Assembly (NCBI RefSeq): GCF_013359595.1
Contig: NZ_JABFMP010000025.1
Coordinates: forward strand, 1 to 64,000
Length of the DNA: 64,000 bases
Direction: 5' to 3'
From: Pseudomonas sp. C1C7
Lineage (GTDB): Bacteria > Pseudomonadota > Gammaproteobacteria > Pseudomonadales > Pseudomonadaceae
In this document: piece after piece, positions 34,056 through 43,451 of the stretch
Position numbering within the stretch: the stretch's first letter is position 1
How the letters are laid out: the number at the start of each line of letters is the position of its first letter
Made by a program: the position numbers and the translations under genes
Notes under the pieces: generated by a model
What the model saw: the letters and a program-made list of their open reading frames with translations, nothing else
Database searches by the model: none
Told to the model about the DNA's origin: nothing

Positions 34056-35326
34056 GCCATCAGCTCCCGCAATCGACGCAGGGTTTCTTCCGGATCACAG
34101 CATTCACCCGTGGGCTGACGCAGCCACTGTCCAAGGGCATCGCGGCGTTGCAGCGCCCGGTCGTTGGCCGCGTCCGCACCCTGGGTGTATTCGCCCATGT
34201 CGAGGAAGATCTGCAACTGTTCCAGCCGCGTCAGAGTGTCCCGGGTCGCTGCCGCCAGTTGCTGCACTTCAGGCTCTGTGACCTGCGTCGCCACGCGGCT
34301 CACGCTGCGCAACACATCGATGGCCGGGTAGTGACCTTTGGCCGCCAGCGCCCGGCCGAGATAGACATGGCCGTCGAGAATCGAGCGGATCTCTTCGGCA
34401 ATCGGATCCGGTTCGTCGTCGCTTTCGAGCAGCACCGTGTAGAAGGCGGTGATGCTGCCCGAAGCGGTCACGCCGGGGCGTTCCAGCAAGCGCGGCAAGG
34501 CATCAAAAACGGAAGCCGGATAACCCCGACGCGCCGGCGCTTCCCCGGCGGCCAGGGCCAGATCGCGACGGGCTCTGGCATAACGCGTCAGCGAATCCAG
34601 CAACAACACCACTCGCCGGCCCCGGTCGCGAAAATACTCGGCGATGGCGGTGGCCTGCAGCGCCGAATTGCAGCGATCCACCGAAGAAAAATCCGAAGTG
34701 GCGAACACCACCACACAGCGTTCGCGTTTGTCCGACTGGCGCAGAAGCTCGATGAATTCGGTCACCTCCCGACCACGCTCGCCGATCAGGCCGATGACAA
34801 ATACATCGGCGTCGGTGTGCTCGATCAGCATGTTGATCAGGGTGGTCTTGCCGGAACCGGCGGCGGCGAAAATCCCGACGCGCTGCCCCACGCCGCAGGT
34901 CAGCAAGCCGTCGATGACCCGGATGCCCGTGCGCAACGGCGTCTGCACCCCGCGCCTGTGCTGGTACGACGGCGGATCGGCATCCACCGGATAATCCTGT
35001 TGCGCCAGCGCCGTGGACGGCGCCAGACGCTCGACGATGTTGCCCCGAGGATCGACCACACTGCCAAGCAACGCCTCGCTGCAGGCCAGTTGCAGGGTCG
35101 CGCCGGTGGGCACGATCATCGACTCCCGCGACAAGCCCCGGGCATCGCCGAGCAGACTCAGCAGCACCGCATCGGGCTTGAAGCCGATGACCTGCGCCCT
35201 GGCCGCCACCTCGGGCGAGCGCCAGTGCCTGCGCACCTCGCAGATCTCACCGATCACCACCTGGCCCAGCGCCGCCTCGATCAACGGGCCGCTGAGCCGC
35301 AACGGGTGGGCCGCCGCACGGATCAT
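34052..35326 (-). CDS. sctN: Type III secretion ATPase SctN (InvC/SpaL family)
   Basis: This 424-residue F1-like ATPase has Walker A AAAGSGKT at residues 154-161 and Walker B VVLLLDSL at 239-246. Catalytic GERGREVTEF (182-191) and DSLTRYARARRDLALAAGEA are intact. It unfolds substrates and strips chaperones at the base of the export gate. The start is the ATG at 35326, which forms an ATGA overlap with the chaperone gene upstream; the open frame beyond it is not coding. Length is normal for the family. Confidence 0.97.
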   Translation of the reverse strand: MIRAAAHPLRLSGPLIEAALGQVVIGEICEVRRHWRSPEVAARAQVIGFKPDAVLLSLLGDARGLSRESMIVPTGATLQLACSEALLGSVVDPRGNIVERLAPSTALAQQDYPVDADPPSYQHRRGVQTPLRTGIRVIDGLLTCGVGQRVGIFAAAGSGKTTLINMLIEHTDADVFVIGLIGERGREVTEFIELLRQSDKRERCVVVFATSDFSSVDRCNSALQATAIAEYFRDRGRRVVLLLDSLTRYARARRDLALAAGEAPARRGYPASVFDALPRLLERPGVTASGSITAFYTVLLESDDEPDPIAEEIRSILDGHVYLGRALAAKGHYPAIDVLRSVSRVATQVTEPEVQQLAAATRDTLTRLEQLQIFLDMGEYTQGADAANDRALQRRDALGQWLRQPTGECCDPEETLRRLRELMA

Positions 35327-35724
35327 CACAGGCGCAGGATGCCGTGGATTTCTTCGAGCACTTCGACGAAATGATCCAGCGCCCGGGCGAAGCTGCGCCC
35401 GTCGTCGAGGGCCTTGTCGTTGCACATCAGGCGCAGTTCGAGCTGGCCCTGGGCCTCGCACAGGTGCAATTGCCCGCTGCGCGACCAGGGGCAACCCTGG
35501 AGCAGGATCTGCAGCAGCGCAAAGGCGCTGTGGCTCAATGGCGCAGCCCCGGTCTCCATCACCGCGGCCCAGACCCACACCTCCCCGCCCACCTCGCCGA
35601 CGTTGATCGCCGGCAACTCCTTCATCTGCATTTCGATGGTGCTGTGGCTGTCGAATTGGCCGATCTGGCTTTCGGCGCAGCCGCTGTGACGCAGCGCATC
35701 GCGCAACAGATCGGCAATATCCAT
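35326..35724 (-). CDS. invB: Type III secretion chaperone (InvB/SpaK family, class IB)
   Basis: The 132-residue acidic protein contains MDIADLLRDALRHSGCAESQ, then IGQFDSHSTIEM and a C-terminal ARALDHFVEVLEEIHGILRL. These closely follow the InvB/SpaK pattern (in Salmonella InvB also starts with an IAELVRSAL-like helix and has a DSHSTI motif, from memory). InvB serves several effectors, so at least one effector is implied even though SipA and SopE-type genes are not seen here. It lies between sctV and sctN. Confidence 0.92.
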   Translation of the reverse strand: MDIADLLRDALRHSGCAESQIGQFDSHSTIEMQMKELPAINVGEVGGEVWVWAAVMETGAAPLSHSAFALLQILLQGCPWSRSGQLHLCEAQGQLELRLMCNDKALDDGRSFARALDHFVEVLEEIHGILRL

Positions 35725-35745
35725 GGTTATCACGGGCAGATTTCC

Positions 35746-37791
35746 TTACAGGGTTTTGATCACATTGACCGAGACGGTCTCGCAGACTTCGCCGAACGAC
35801 ATCACGTCCAGCTCGCGAAAACGTCCCTCGATCAGCTTCTTGATGTAGCGCCGCACATCCACCGAACACAGCAGCACCATGTCCTTGTGGGCGATGTGTA
35901 CGTTGTCCAGGCCGACGCTGAGGCGGTCCATCAGGTCCTCGGATTCGGCAGGCTCCAGGTTGATGAAGCTGCCGCCCGAGGTTTGCCGGATACCGCGCCG
36001 CACCACCTCTTCGAACTCCGCCGACAACAGCAGCACGCGCAGGTCGTTGCCTTGGGCAAACTTGTTGCTGATGTAGCGGGCCATGGCGCCGCGCACGTGC
36101 TCGACCAGCGCCAGCGCGTCCTTTTCCCGGGAGGCCCAATGGGCCAGGGTTTCGAGAATCAGCTTCATGTTGCGCACCGAAATGCGCTCGCCGATCAGGC
36201 GCTGCAGCACCTCGGCGATCTTCTGCACGGTGACGTGGCGATAGACTTCCTTGAGCAGGTCCGGGCAGCGGCTTTCCATTTCATCCAGCAGCTGCTTGGT
36301 TTCCTGGACCCCGAAAAATTCCTGGATGTTGCGCGCCAGCAAGGTGACCAGGCAGCGATAGCACTCCTCGTCCGCCGGTCGCAGGTGATAACCCAGCTGC
36401 TGCACGCGCTCGCGGTCGGAGGCATTGACCCAGACCCCGCCCAGGCGATTGCTGTCGTTGCCGCGCACCAGCGCCAACCCCAGGGATTCCAGCTCCGGCG
36501 AATAGTCGAGCAGGCGCCAGTGATCGAAATGGATATCGAATTGCTCGGCGCGCACTTCGTTGATCAGCACCGCCACCTGATGCGCCGGCAACGCCTCGCT
36601 GGCGCGCAATTGCGGCTCGGGAATGCGCAGGCCGTAATCGACGAAGAACTGGCTGCGAAAGCGCGCCGCCCAGCGTGCCCTGTTCAGTTCCTCCAGACGC
36701 GCGGCGGGCACCAGCAGCATCAGCGCGATGGTCTCGGTGGCGATGTTGTCGATGTCTTCGAGCAGGCCTGAAGCGCCTGGTGTGTCGCCCTGGTTCGACG
36801 GCGGAACGTTGTCAGGGCCTTCACCTCTGGCGGCCTTGCGCTGGCGGAAGAACACCAGCAGCGCCAGAGCCACGGCAATCGGCAGGAAGGTCAGCAGCGG
36901 AAAACCGGGCAGCAGGCCAACGCCCACCGCCAGCAACGCCGTCACACCGAGCACGAACGGGTGACCGAGCATTTGCGCGAGCATGTTGCGCCCCAGGTTG
37001 GCGTCATCGCCGTTGACCCGGGTGACGATGAAACCGGCGCCGATGGCGATCAGCAGTGCCGGAATCTGCGCAACCAGGCCATCGCCGATGGTCAACAGGG
37101 TGTAGGTCGACAGTGCCGTGGACAGGTCCATGCCCATCTGCCCGATGCCGATGGCCATGCCGCCGATGAAGTTGACGAAAATAATGATGATGCCGGCGAT
37201 CGCATCGCCCTTGATGAACTTCATGGCGCCGTCGAACGAGCCGTACAGCTGGCTTTCGCGCTCCAGCACGCTGCGTTTTTCCCTGGCTTCCTCGGCGGTG
37301 ATGGCACCGGCCTTGAGGTCGCCGTCGATGCTCATCTGCTTGCCCGGCATGCCATCCAGGGAGAAGCGCGCCGCCACTTCCGCCACCCGCTCCGAGCCCT
37401 TGGTGATGACGATGAACTGCACGATGGTGACGATGGAAAAGATCACGAAACCCACCACCAGACTCTCGCCGATCACAAACTCGCCGAAAGACGCGATGAT
37501 CTCCCCCGCATCGGCCTGGCTGAGGATCAACCGGCTGGTGCTGATCGACAGCGCCAGGCGAAACAGCGTGGTCAACAGCAGCAAGGCTGGAAAGGTGGAG
37601 AAGCTGAGGATGCGTTCGATGTAGAACGAGCCCATGAACACCAGCAGGGAAATGACGATGTTCAGGCCGATCAGAAAATCCACCAACGCCGTGGGCAGCG
37701 GAATGATCAGCGTGGCGATGATCATCACCATCAGCGTCAGGATCAGCAGCTCCGGGCGAGCGCCGACATTGCGCAAAAACACATTGAGCAT
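35746..37791 (-). CDS. sctV: Type III secretion export gate protein SctV (InvA/MxiA family)
   Basis: The 681-residue protein has seven to eight membrane helices in the first 330 residues, including ILTLMVMIIATLIIPLPTAL and the conserved loop GSERVAEVAARFSLDGMPGK. A large cytoplasmic domain (about 350-681) follows, which forms a nonameric ring. The FHIPEP family core motifs SLDGMPGKQMSIDGDL and ERESQLYGSFDGAMKFIKGD are intact. It controls substrate entry and is the usual identifier of the Inv-Mxi-Spa class. Confidence 0.98.
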   Translation of the reverse strand: MLNVFLRNVGARPELLILTLMVMIIATLIIPLPTALVDFLIGLNIVISLLVFMGSFYIERILSFSTFPALLLLTTLFRLALSISTSRLILSQADAGEIIASFGEFVIGESLVVGFVIFSIVTIVQFIVITKGSERVAEVAARFSLDGMPGKQMSIDGDLKAGAITAEEAREKRSVLERESQLYGSFDGAMKFIKGDAIAGIIIIFVNFIGGMAIGIGQMGMDLSTALSTYTLLTIGDGLVAQIPALLIAIGAGFIVTRVNGDDANLGRNMLAQMLGHPFVLGVTALLAVGVGLLPGFPLLTFLPIAVALALLVFFRQRKAARGEGPDNVPPSNQGDTPGASGLLEDIDNIATETIALMLLVPAARLEELNRARWAARFRSQFFVDYGLRIPEPQLRASEALPAHQVAVLINEVRAEQFDIHFDHWRLLDYSPELESLGLALVRGNDSNRLGGVWVNASDRERVQQLGYHLRPADEECYRCLVTLLARNIQEFFGVQETKQLLDEMESRCPDLLKEVYRHVTVQKIAEVLQRLIGERISVRNMKLILETLAHWASREKDALALVEHVRGAMARYISNKFAQGNDLRVLLLSAEFEEVVRRGIRQTSGGSFINLEPAESEDLMDRLSVGLDNVHIAHKDMVLLCSVDVRRYIKKLIEGRFRELDVMSFGEVCETVSVNVIKTL

Positions 37792-37814
37792 GGCGGGTCA
37801 GTTCCGGGGGAAGG

Positions 37815-38921
37815 TCATGGGCAACCGCCGAGACGTCGGCGTTCGATGCATTCATGGGCGTAGGCGACATCCGCCAGCCGGGTGAATTGTTCTGCCAGAC
37901 GCAGCGGCGCCTGTTCATCGGCGAACAGCGGCACGGGCAATTGCAGGCTGAGGCGGCGCAGGGTCTGCAACAGGGCCGATCGTTCGTGGTGGGTGCTGAG
38001 CAACACACACTCACCCAGGGCGCCGAGCAGCAGCTGGTCGAGGTCGTCGGGATAGGCCAATACGCCGAACAGGAACACCAGCCAATCCGCCTCATGGGGG
38101 TTGTGGCGGCAGATGAGCGTGTCGGCGAGCAGGCGACCGACGAACAGTTCGTCAGCCGAACGCAGGTGTTTGAGGTCGTTGACCTTGGCCAGCAGATCGC
38201 CGAATTCGGCGCGGGAACAACTGGGGTCCTGGGCGCTGATGTCAGTGAGCAGCGCGGCCTCGATGAAGGTCAGCACGTTCAGGCGCTGATCGGGTCCGTA
38301 GAGGGCGATCCAGTCCTGATAGCACTCGAGCGGGCCTTCGTCGGACTCGAGAAAATCGCGGTAGGTTTCGCGCAACAGCGCCGCGCGCACGGCCATGCTC
38401 GAGCCGAACATTCGGGCTTTGAGCGCGGTGTTGATCCCGGCGTTCAGGCGTTTGGGGGACGCCTGGACGACCACGGTCTGCAACAGGGCTTCGAGTCTTT
38501 GACGGGTGCGCGCTTCGAGTTTTTTCCGGCGCAGCAGCTCACGCAGCACCAGCGCCAGGTCGCTGTCATCGGGGAACAGGCTGCGGGCCATATCCAGCAG
38601 CCAGGCGACGGGCTTGTCCGCCAGTCGTGCGAGGCTGAGGACCTGCTTCGCCTTGGGCACGGTGTCGTCGTCCAGCACCCGCTCGAAGTTGTCGGTCAGG
38701 GTGTCGGATTTGAGTTCGAAGTTGCGTCGTCCGCGGAACTGCGCCAACGCAGCAGACATCTCGTCGCTGATTTGCACGAAGCGTTGCACTGCCGCGACGG
38801 TGCCGCTGTCGTCGAGATCGATATCGATATCCGCTTGAGGCTGCGGATGTTCCGCCGCCTTCTCGGTGTTGAGCCGTGCCTGGGCCGACCGGCCGCCTGT
38901 GGAAATCGACGGCAGGATCAT
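37815..38921 (-). CDS. sctW: Gatekeeper protein SctW (InvE/MxiC family)
   Basis: This 368-residue helical protein has the HrpJ/YopN-like domain with FVQISDEMSAALAQFRGRRN near residues 47-66 and a TyeA-like C terminus (LLLGALGECVLLSTHHERSA). It sets the order of translocator and effector secretion by contact with SctV. It shares an ATGA overlap with sctC upstream. Confidence 0.94.
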   Translation of the reverse strand: MILPSISTGGRSAQARLNTEKAAEHPQPQADIDIDLDDSGTVAAVQRFVQISDEMSAALAQFRGRRNFELKSDTLTDNFERVLDDDTVPKAKQVLSLARLADKPVAWLLDMARSLFPDDSDLALVLRELLRRKKLEARTRQRLEALLQTVVVQASPKRLNAGINTALKARMFGSSMAVRAALLRETYRDFLESDEGPLECYQDWIALYGPDQRLNVLTFIEAALLTDISAQDPSCSRAEFGDLLAKVNDLKHLRSADELFVGRLLADTLICRHNPHEADWLVFLFGVLAYPDDLDQLLLGALGECVLLSTHHERSALLQTLRRLSLQLPVPLFADEQAPLRLAEQFTRLADVAYAHECIERRRLGGCP

Positions 38922-40585
38922 GGTTGTGCCATTCGAAAATAGGATCGACGCACGCGCTCATGCTGCTCCGGGGTCAGCAGTCGCGAGCCGGACTCAAAAC
39001 CGTCGACGGGCAACGCGTCGCGAATCTCCCGGGGTTGAATCAAAAACACCCGCACGGTGTTGGCTGATCGGCTTTGGCGATAGCTGAACAAGCGCCCAAT
39101 CCAAGGGATCGAACCCAGTACCGGAATTCGCCCGACCTGTTCGGTGTTGTCGTCACGGGTGAATCCGCCCACCAGCAGACTCTTGCCCTGGGGTACCCGC
39201 GCCACGGTGCTGATGCGGGTGCGGCCGACCGTGGGCAAGGTACCCGGTTGCGTCGTTTGATCAGGCCGTTCAACTTCGTTGCCGTCCTCGATGTTCAGCG
39301 ACATTTCCACTTCGTTGGCCTGGGCAAAACGCGGCAGTACGTTGACCAGGGTGCCGTAGGTCACGTGTTGCAGATCGACACTGCGCTCGCCAACCAGAGG
39401 CGCGTAGAAGGTGCGGTTGTTGTCGAAGATCGCCGGCACGTTTTCCTGGGTGAGAATCACCGGCCGGGACACCACGTTCGCCCGGTTGCTGCGCTCCAGC
39501 GCCATGACCTGGGTGACAAACGACGCGCCGTCCAGGGTGGTCGCGGAGCCGGCATTGAGCGAGGCGGAAAACTTGCCGCCGGCGTTCAGCGTCCCCTGCC
39601 AATTGATGCCCAGCTGATTGAGTTCGTCCTTGTGCAGATCGATGATCCACAGCGACAGCTCGACGTGGCGTTTGGGCGTATCCAGCGCGCTCACCAGGTT
39701 CTCGATGAAGCGCACCTGCTCCGGCAGTCCCTTGACCAGCAGGCTGTTGGTGTCGGGATAGGCGACCACCCGGATGTTGCCGGCGGCAACGTCACGGGCG
39801 ATGACTCGTGGTGCGGCGGGGTCTTTTTCCGACGCTGCGTTTGCCAAGCCTTCCAGCGGGAATGCCGGCATCAAACCCTGTAGACGTTGCGGCTGCGGCT
39901 GTATTTGTGGCTGCGCCAAGGCCGGCTCGACCTCACGCTTCTCGCCGCGCAGCAATTGTTCGATCACCGTGGCCAGCCCGGGAATGGTCACCTTGTCGTC
40001 GCGCAGCTCGTATTTACGGTCGCTGACGAAAGTATTGCGCACCTGGATCACACCGATCTGCTGCTTGCCCAGCAGCAGTTCCGAGCGCTGGTTGTCCATC
40101 ATCCCGGCCGCCTGCACCACCAGGTCGACGTACATCGGCGGGCCCGACACATGGAAGGTGCGCAGGCCGTCGTGGCGCAACGGATAACGAGGATCATACA
40201 GCCCGGAACGCTCGAGAAAGCCTTGCAGCCTGGCCACGGTCAGGGTCTGCAGGGAGATCATCGCGCTTTTGATTTCCGGGGCGTCGTACAGGTAAATCGC
40301 CTGGCCGTCGCTGTACCAGATCAGCCCCATCTGCAAGGCGATGCGCTCAAAGGTGCGTTGCGGTGTGCGCAGGTCGAAGGTGCCGGAAACCCGCTTGGCC
40401 GCAGCCGCCTTGCTGACGATCACCGGCTTGCCGAGGGCGCCGTACAGTTCGCCGAAAAATGTCCGCGCGCTTTGCTCCCGGGCCTCGAACTCATAGACAG
40501 CGGCCTGGGCCGAAATCGGCGCCATCAGCAGCGCGGCACTCAGCCAGAGGGGCAAGACAGACAGAGAAGACATGCGGCGATTCAC
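38918..40585 (-). CDS. sctC: Type III secretion outer-membrane secretin SctC (InvG/MxiD family)
   Basis: The 555-residue protein has a Sec signal (VNRRMSSLSVLPLWLSAALL, cleavage after SAQA). N0/N1 and N3 periplasmic domains follow (EFEAREQSARTFFGELYGAL), then the C-terminal secretin beta domain with VSRPVILTQENVPAIFDNN, GTLVNVLPR and LLVGGFTRDD. It forms the outer-membrane ring. I chose the GTG at 40585, which gives a GTGA overlap with invF and a positively charged signal n-region; the alternative is the ATG at 40573. InvH-type pilotin is not encoded nearby. Confidence 0.95.
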   Translation of the reverse strand: MNRRMSSLSVLPLWLSAALLMAPISAQAAVYEFEAREQSARTFFGELYGALGKPVIVSKAAAAKRVSGTFDLRTPQRTFERIALQMGLIWYSDGQAIYLYDAPEIKSAMISLQTLTVARLQGFLERSGLYDPRYPLRHDGLRTFHVSGPPMYVDLVVQAAGMMDNQRSELLLGKQQIGVIQVRNTFVSDRKYELRDDKVTIPGLATVIEQLLRGEKREVEPALAQPQIQPQPQRLQGLMPAFPLEGLANAASEKDPAAPRVIARDVAAGNIRVVAYPDTNSLLVKGLPEQVRFIENLVSALDTPKRHVELSLWIIDLHKDELNQLGINWQGTLNAGGKFSASLNAGSATTLDGASFVTQVMALERSNRANVVSRPVILTQENVPAIFDNNRTFYAPLVGERSVDLQHVTYGTLVNVLPRFAQANEVEMSLNIEDGNEVERPDQTTQPGTLPTVGRTRISTVARVPQGKSLLVGGFTRDDNTEQVGRIPVLGSIPWIGRLFSYRQSRSANTVRVFLIQPREIRDALPVDGFESGSRLLTPEQHERVRRSYFRMAQP

Positions 40586-41427
40586 TTGCCCGGCAGGTAG
40601 GTAATGTCGGCGAGGCTGCTGGGGGTGAAGCCCACCAGTTCGCGGATTTCCCTGGAGAAATGCGAGGAGGACGCGAAGCCGAACTCCAGCGCCACATCCG
40701 TCAGCGAGCCTTCGCGCAGGCTCATGTTCAACAGCGCCTGGGCCGTGCGCCAGCCACGCAGGGCCGGCTTGGCGGCGGTGCCCAGCGCTTGCCGGCACAA
40801 CCGACGAAAATGCGACACCGAAACCCCGTAGCGCTGCGCCAGGGTGCCGAGTTTCTCGCTGTGGGTGCCCTGCTCCAGCAGGAAGCGCACCAGGCCGTAG
40901 CTTTCGCTGTGGCGCAGCACGCTGGCGAAGGCCTGATAAGCCTCGCCGCCGGCCATTGCCTGTTCGAGGTACCAGCGCTCGAGCGCCTGCTCCGTTTGCA
41001 CCTTGGGGTAAGCGACCGGCAACAGCGCCCATGGGAGCGGGCCGGAACGTTGATCGAGCGGCGCGCTCGCCAGGTCGATGAACACCTGCAGCTTCACCAG
41101 CGGTGCCTGTGGGATCGGCTGGGCCTGAAGACCGTCGGGGGCTTCAAACCCATGGCTCAGGGCAATCAGGCCTTGCCAGCCAGGTGGCAGGCAGCAGCTT
41201 GACACACAGTCTGTCGGGGTCAGGCAAACGGCGGCCTGAACGACACACACATGCAGCACCCGCTCATTGAGACGGATGTCCGGGATACGTGTTGCGCGGG
41301 GCGATTCGAGGGGCACGCCAGCCTCCTTTGCGACCTGACGAGGAAGGCCGGCAGGATGCAGGAGGGGCTGCGTCGAATCCTGATGCCAAGCTGATGAAAT
41401 CCGCGCTGGCATATGCCTTGCACCCAT
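40582..41427 (-). CDS. invF: AraC-family transcriptional activator (InvF/MxiE family)
   Basis: This 281-residue protein has a variable N-terminal part. Two C-terminal helix-turn-helix motifs are visible: TLAQRYGVSVSHFRRLCRQA and LTDVALEFGFASSSHFSREI, followed by the AraC consensus VGFTPSS. InvF with SicA activates translocator and effector genes in Salmonella. It is the first gene of the cluster, divergent from nasS with 106 bases between, so the main promoter lies there. The start is uncertain; the ATG at 41412 would also do. Confidence 0.9.
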   Translation of the reverse strand: MGARHMPARISSAWHQDSTQPLLHPAGLPRQVAKEAGVPLESPRATRIPDIRLNERVLHVCVVQAAVCLTPTDCVSSCCLPPGWQGLIALSHGFEAPDGLQAQPIPQAPLVKLQVFIDLASAPLDQRSGPLPWALLPVAYPKVQTEQALERWYLEQAMAGGEAYQAFASVLRHSESYGLVRFLLEQGTHSEKLGTLAQRYGVSVSHFRRLCRQALGTAAKPALRGWRTAQALLNMSLREGSLTDVALEFGFASSSHFSREIRELVGFTPSSLADITYLPGK

Positions 41428-41533
41428 TCAGGCATCAGCACGCAGACCAACGACGGAAGGCGTGTCGGGACAATGGCGTCGTCAAAGGCATTGCGCGTGC
41501 CCGGACGACGTTTTTTTTGCAAGGTGAACACAG

Positions 41534-42745
41534 ATGAACGAACCATCAGCCGGCCCTCTGGCCTGGGTCAATGGCAGCGATGCCCCGGAAAAGAGCACCA
41601 TCGATCTCGGCTTCATGGCCCTGAGCGACTGCGCCTCGGTGGTGGTTGCCGCCACCCAGGGCTTTGCCCAGCCCTACGGCCTGACCCTGAACCTCAAGCG
41701 CCAGGCCTCCTGGGCCAATCTGCGGGACAAGCTCGTCAGCGGCGAACTGGATGCCGCCCACAGCCTGTACGGCCTGATCTACGCGGTGCACCTGGGCATC
41801 GGCGGCGTGGCCGCGACCGACATGGCGGTGCTCATGGGCCTGAACCAGAATGGCCAGAGCATCAACCTTTCCCGTGGCCTGCAGGGGCTGGGCGTGACCG
41901 GTCCTGAAGCACTGCACCGGCACGTGCACCAAACTCGCACAAAACTGACCTTCGCCCAGACCTTCCCCACCGGCACCCACGCGATGTGGCTGTATTACTG
42001 GCTCGCCAGCCAGGGCATTCATCCGTTGCTGGATGTCGACAGCGTGGTGGTGCCGCCGCCGCAAATGGTTGCGCACCTGCAGGCCGGGCGTATCGATGGG
42101 CTGTGCGTCGGTGAACCGTGGTCGGCGAGCGCGGTGCAGCAGGATCTGGGTTTCACCCTGGCGACCACCCAGGCCATCTGGCCCAATCACCCGGAAAAAG
42201 TCCTCGGCTGCACCCGCACCTTCGTCGAGCAGTATCCCAACACCGCCCGTGTGCTGGTGATGGCGATTCTCGAGGCCAGTCGCTTCATCGAGGACAGCAA
42301 CGAAAATCGTCGCAGCACCGCGCAGCTGCTCAGCGCGCCGCAGTACCTGGATGCCCCCGTGGAATGCATCGAGCCGCGACTTTTGGGCGATTACGCCGAC
42401 GGTCTGGGCAATCGCTGGCAGGACCCGCACGCCCTGCGCTTCCATGGCGATGGCGAGGTCAACCTGCCGTATCTGTCCGACGGCATGTGGTTCATGACCC
42501 AGTTCCGCCGCTGGGGGTTGTTGCGCGACGACCCGGATTACCTGGCCGTGGCCCGTCAGGTCCAGCAACTGAGCCTGTACCGTGAGGCCGCCAGCGCCGT
42601 GGGCATCGCCAGCCCGGGCCGGGAAATGCGCAGCAGCCAGTTGATCGACGGCAAGGTCTGGGACGGCTCCGATCCGGCGGGTTATGCCCGTAGTTTCAAA
42701 TTGCATGCGATGAGCGACAGCGCCCATCGTTTCGCCAGCCGCTGA
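41534..42745 (+). CDS. nasS: Nitrate/nitrite sensor protein NasS (CmpA/NrtA-like, cytoplasmic)
   Basis: The 403-residue protein is a periplasmic-binding-protein fold of the nitrate-binding CmpA/NrtA family, with DLGFMALSDCASVVVAATQG and RIDGLCVGEPWSA. It has no signal peptide, which fits the NasS sensor rather than a transport component. In Azotobacter, Paracoccus and Pseudomonas NasS holds NasT inactive until nitrate or nitrite binds. It is 15 bases upstream of nasT. A ribosome-binding site AAGGTG precedes the ATG. Confidence 0.93.
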   Translation: MNEPSAGPLAWVNGSDAPEKSTIDLGFMALSDCASVVVAATQGFAQPYGLTLNLKRQASWANLRDKLVSGELDAAHSLYGLIYAVHLGIGGVAATDMAVLMGLNQNGQSINLSRGLQGLGVTGPEALHRHVHQTRTKLTFAQTFPTGTHAMWLYYWLASQGIHPLLDVDSVVVPPPQMVAHLQAGRIDGLCVGEPWSASAVQQDLGFTLATTQAIWPNHPEKVLGCTRTFVEQYPNTARVLVMAILEASRFIEDSNENRRSTAQLLSAPQYLDAPVECIEPRLLGDYADGLGNRWQDPHALRFHGDGEVNLPYLSDGMWFMTQFRRWGLLRDDPDYLAVARQVQQLSLYREAASAVGIASPGREMRSSQLIDGKVWDGSDPAGYARSFKLHAMSDSAHRFASR

Positions 42746-42760
42746 CAGGAGACCACGAAC

Positions 42761-43336
42761 ATGTTGCGTATCCTGCTGATCAACGACACCGCAAAGAAGG
42801 TCGGGCGCCTGAAAGCGGCCCTGACGGAAGCCGGCTTCGAGGTCATCGATGAGTCCGGATTGACCATCGACCTGCCCGAACGCGTCGAAACGGTGCGTCC
42901 GGACGTGATCCTGATCGATACCGAGTCACCGGGGCGTGATGTGATGGAGCAAGTGGTGCTGGTCAGCCGCGACCAGCCGCGGCCGATCGTGATGTTCACC
43001 GACGAGCATGACCCCGATGTAATGCGCCAGGCGATCAAGTCCGGCGTCAGCGCCTACATCGTCGAAGGTATCCATGCCCAGCGCCTGCAGCCGATCCTCG
43101 ACGTGGCCATGGCGCGCTTCGAAAGCGACCAGGCCCTGCGCGCCCAACTGCAGGCCCGCGACCAGCAACTGGCCGAGCGCAAGCGCATCGAGCTGGCCAA
43201 GGGGCTGCTGATGAAGATGAAGGACTGCAACGAGGAAGAGGCCTACACCCTGATGCGCCGCCAGGCGATGAGCCGGCAGCAGAAGCTGATACAGGTGGCG
43301 GAGCAGATCATTGCGATGAGTGAATTGCTCGGCTGA
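42761..43336 (+). CDS. nasT: Nitrate-responsive ANTAR antiterminator NasT
   Basis: This 191-residue protein has a pseudo-receiver domain (about residues 1-120; VRPDVILIDTESPGRDVMEQ) and a C-terminal ANTAR RNA-binding domain (about 130-190). The ANTAR core reads RIELAKGLLMKMKDCNEEEA and YTLMRRQAMSRQQKL. It binds hexaloop hairpins in leader RNA to prevent termination. The matching leader lies immediately downstream at 43411-43495, in front of nasA. Confidence 0.95.
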   Translation: MLRILLINDTAKKVGRLKAALTEAGFEVIDESGLTIDLPERVETVRPDVILIDTESPGRDVMEQVVLVSRDQPRPIVMFTDEHDPDVMRQAIKSGVSAYIVEGIHAQRLQPILDVAMARFESDQALRAQLQARDQQLAERKRIELAKGLLMKMKDCNEEEAYTLMRRQAMSRQQKLIQVAEQIIAMSELLG

Positions 43337-43410
43337 CCCCGGTTATCAAGGCAAAACACGATCCATGTAGCAGCTGGTGTTGGCATAGATCTCGCTAAGC
43401 ATTCTGCACA

Positions 43411-43451
43411 GGTAACCAACGGCGGTTGCCCCACCTACGACAAAGACGTCG
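43411..43451 (+). promoter_or_regulatory. ANTAR-binding RNA motif: two hexaloop hairpins in the nasA leader
   Basis: Hairpin 1 is GGTAACC (43411-43417), loop AACGGC, GGTTGCC (43424-43430). Hairpin 2 is CGAC (43438-43441), loop AAAGAC, GTCG (43448-43451). Both six-base loops have A at position 1 and G at position 4, the known ANTAR recognition rule. The right arm of hairpin 2 overlaps the left arm of the terminator, so the two structures are mutually exclusive. NasT encoded just upstream is the expected ligand. Confidence 0.88.

Noticed and set aside
35327..36139. Upstream extension of the sctN frame by about 270 codons
   Set aside because: The extension runs through invB and sctV in another frame and has no ATPase-like content; the family N terminus begins at the ATG at 35326.
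24741..41427. Secretion cluster as a recent foreign island by composition
   Set aside because: Its GC content and codon use look ordinary for Pseudomonas by eye, apart from the terminal effector candidate, so recent transfer is not supported without computation.
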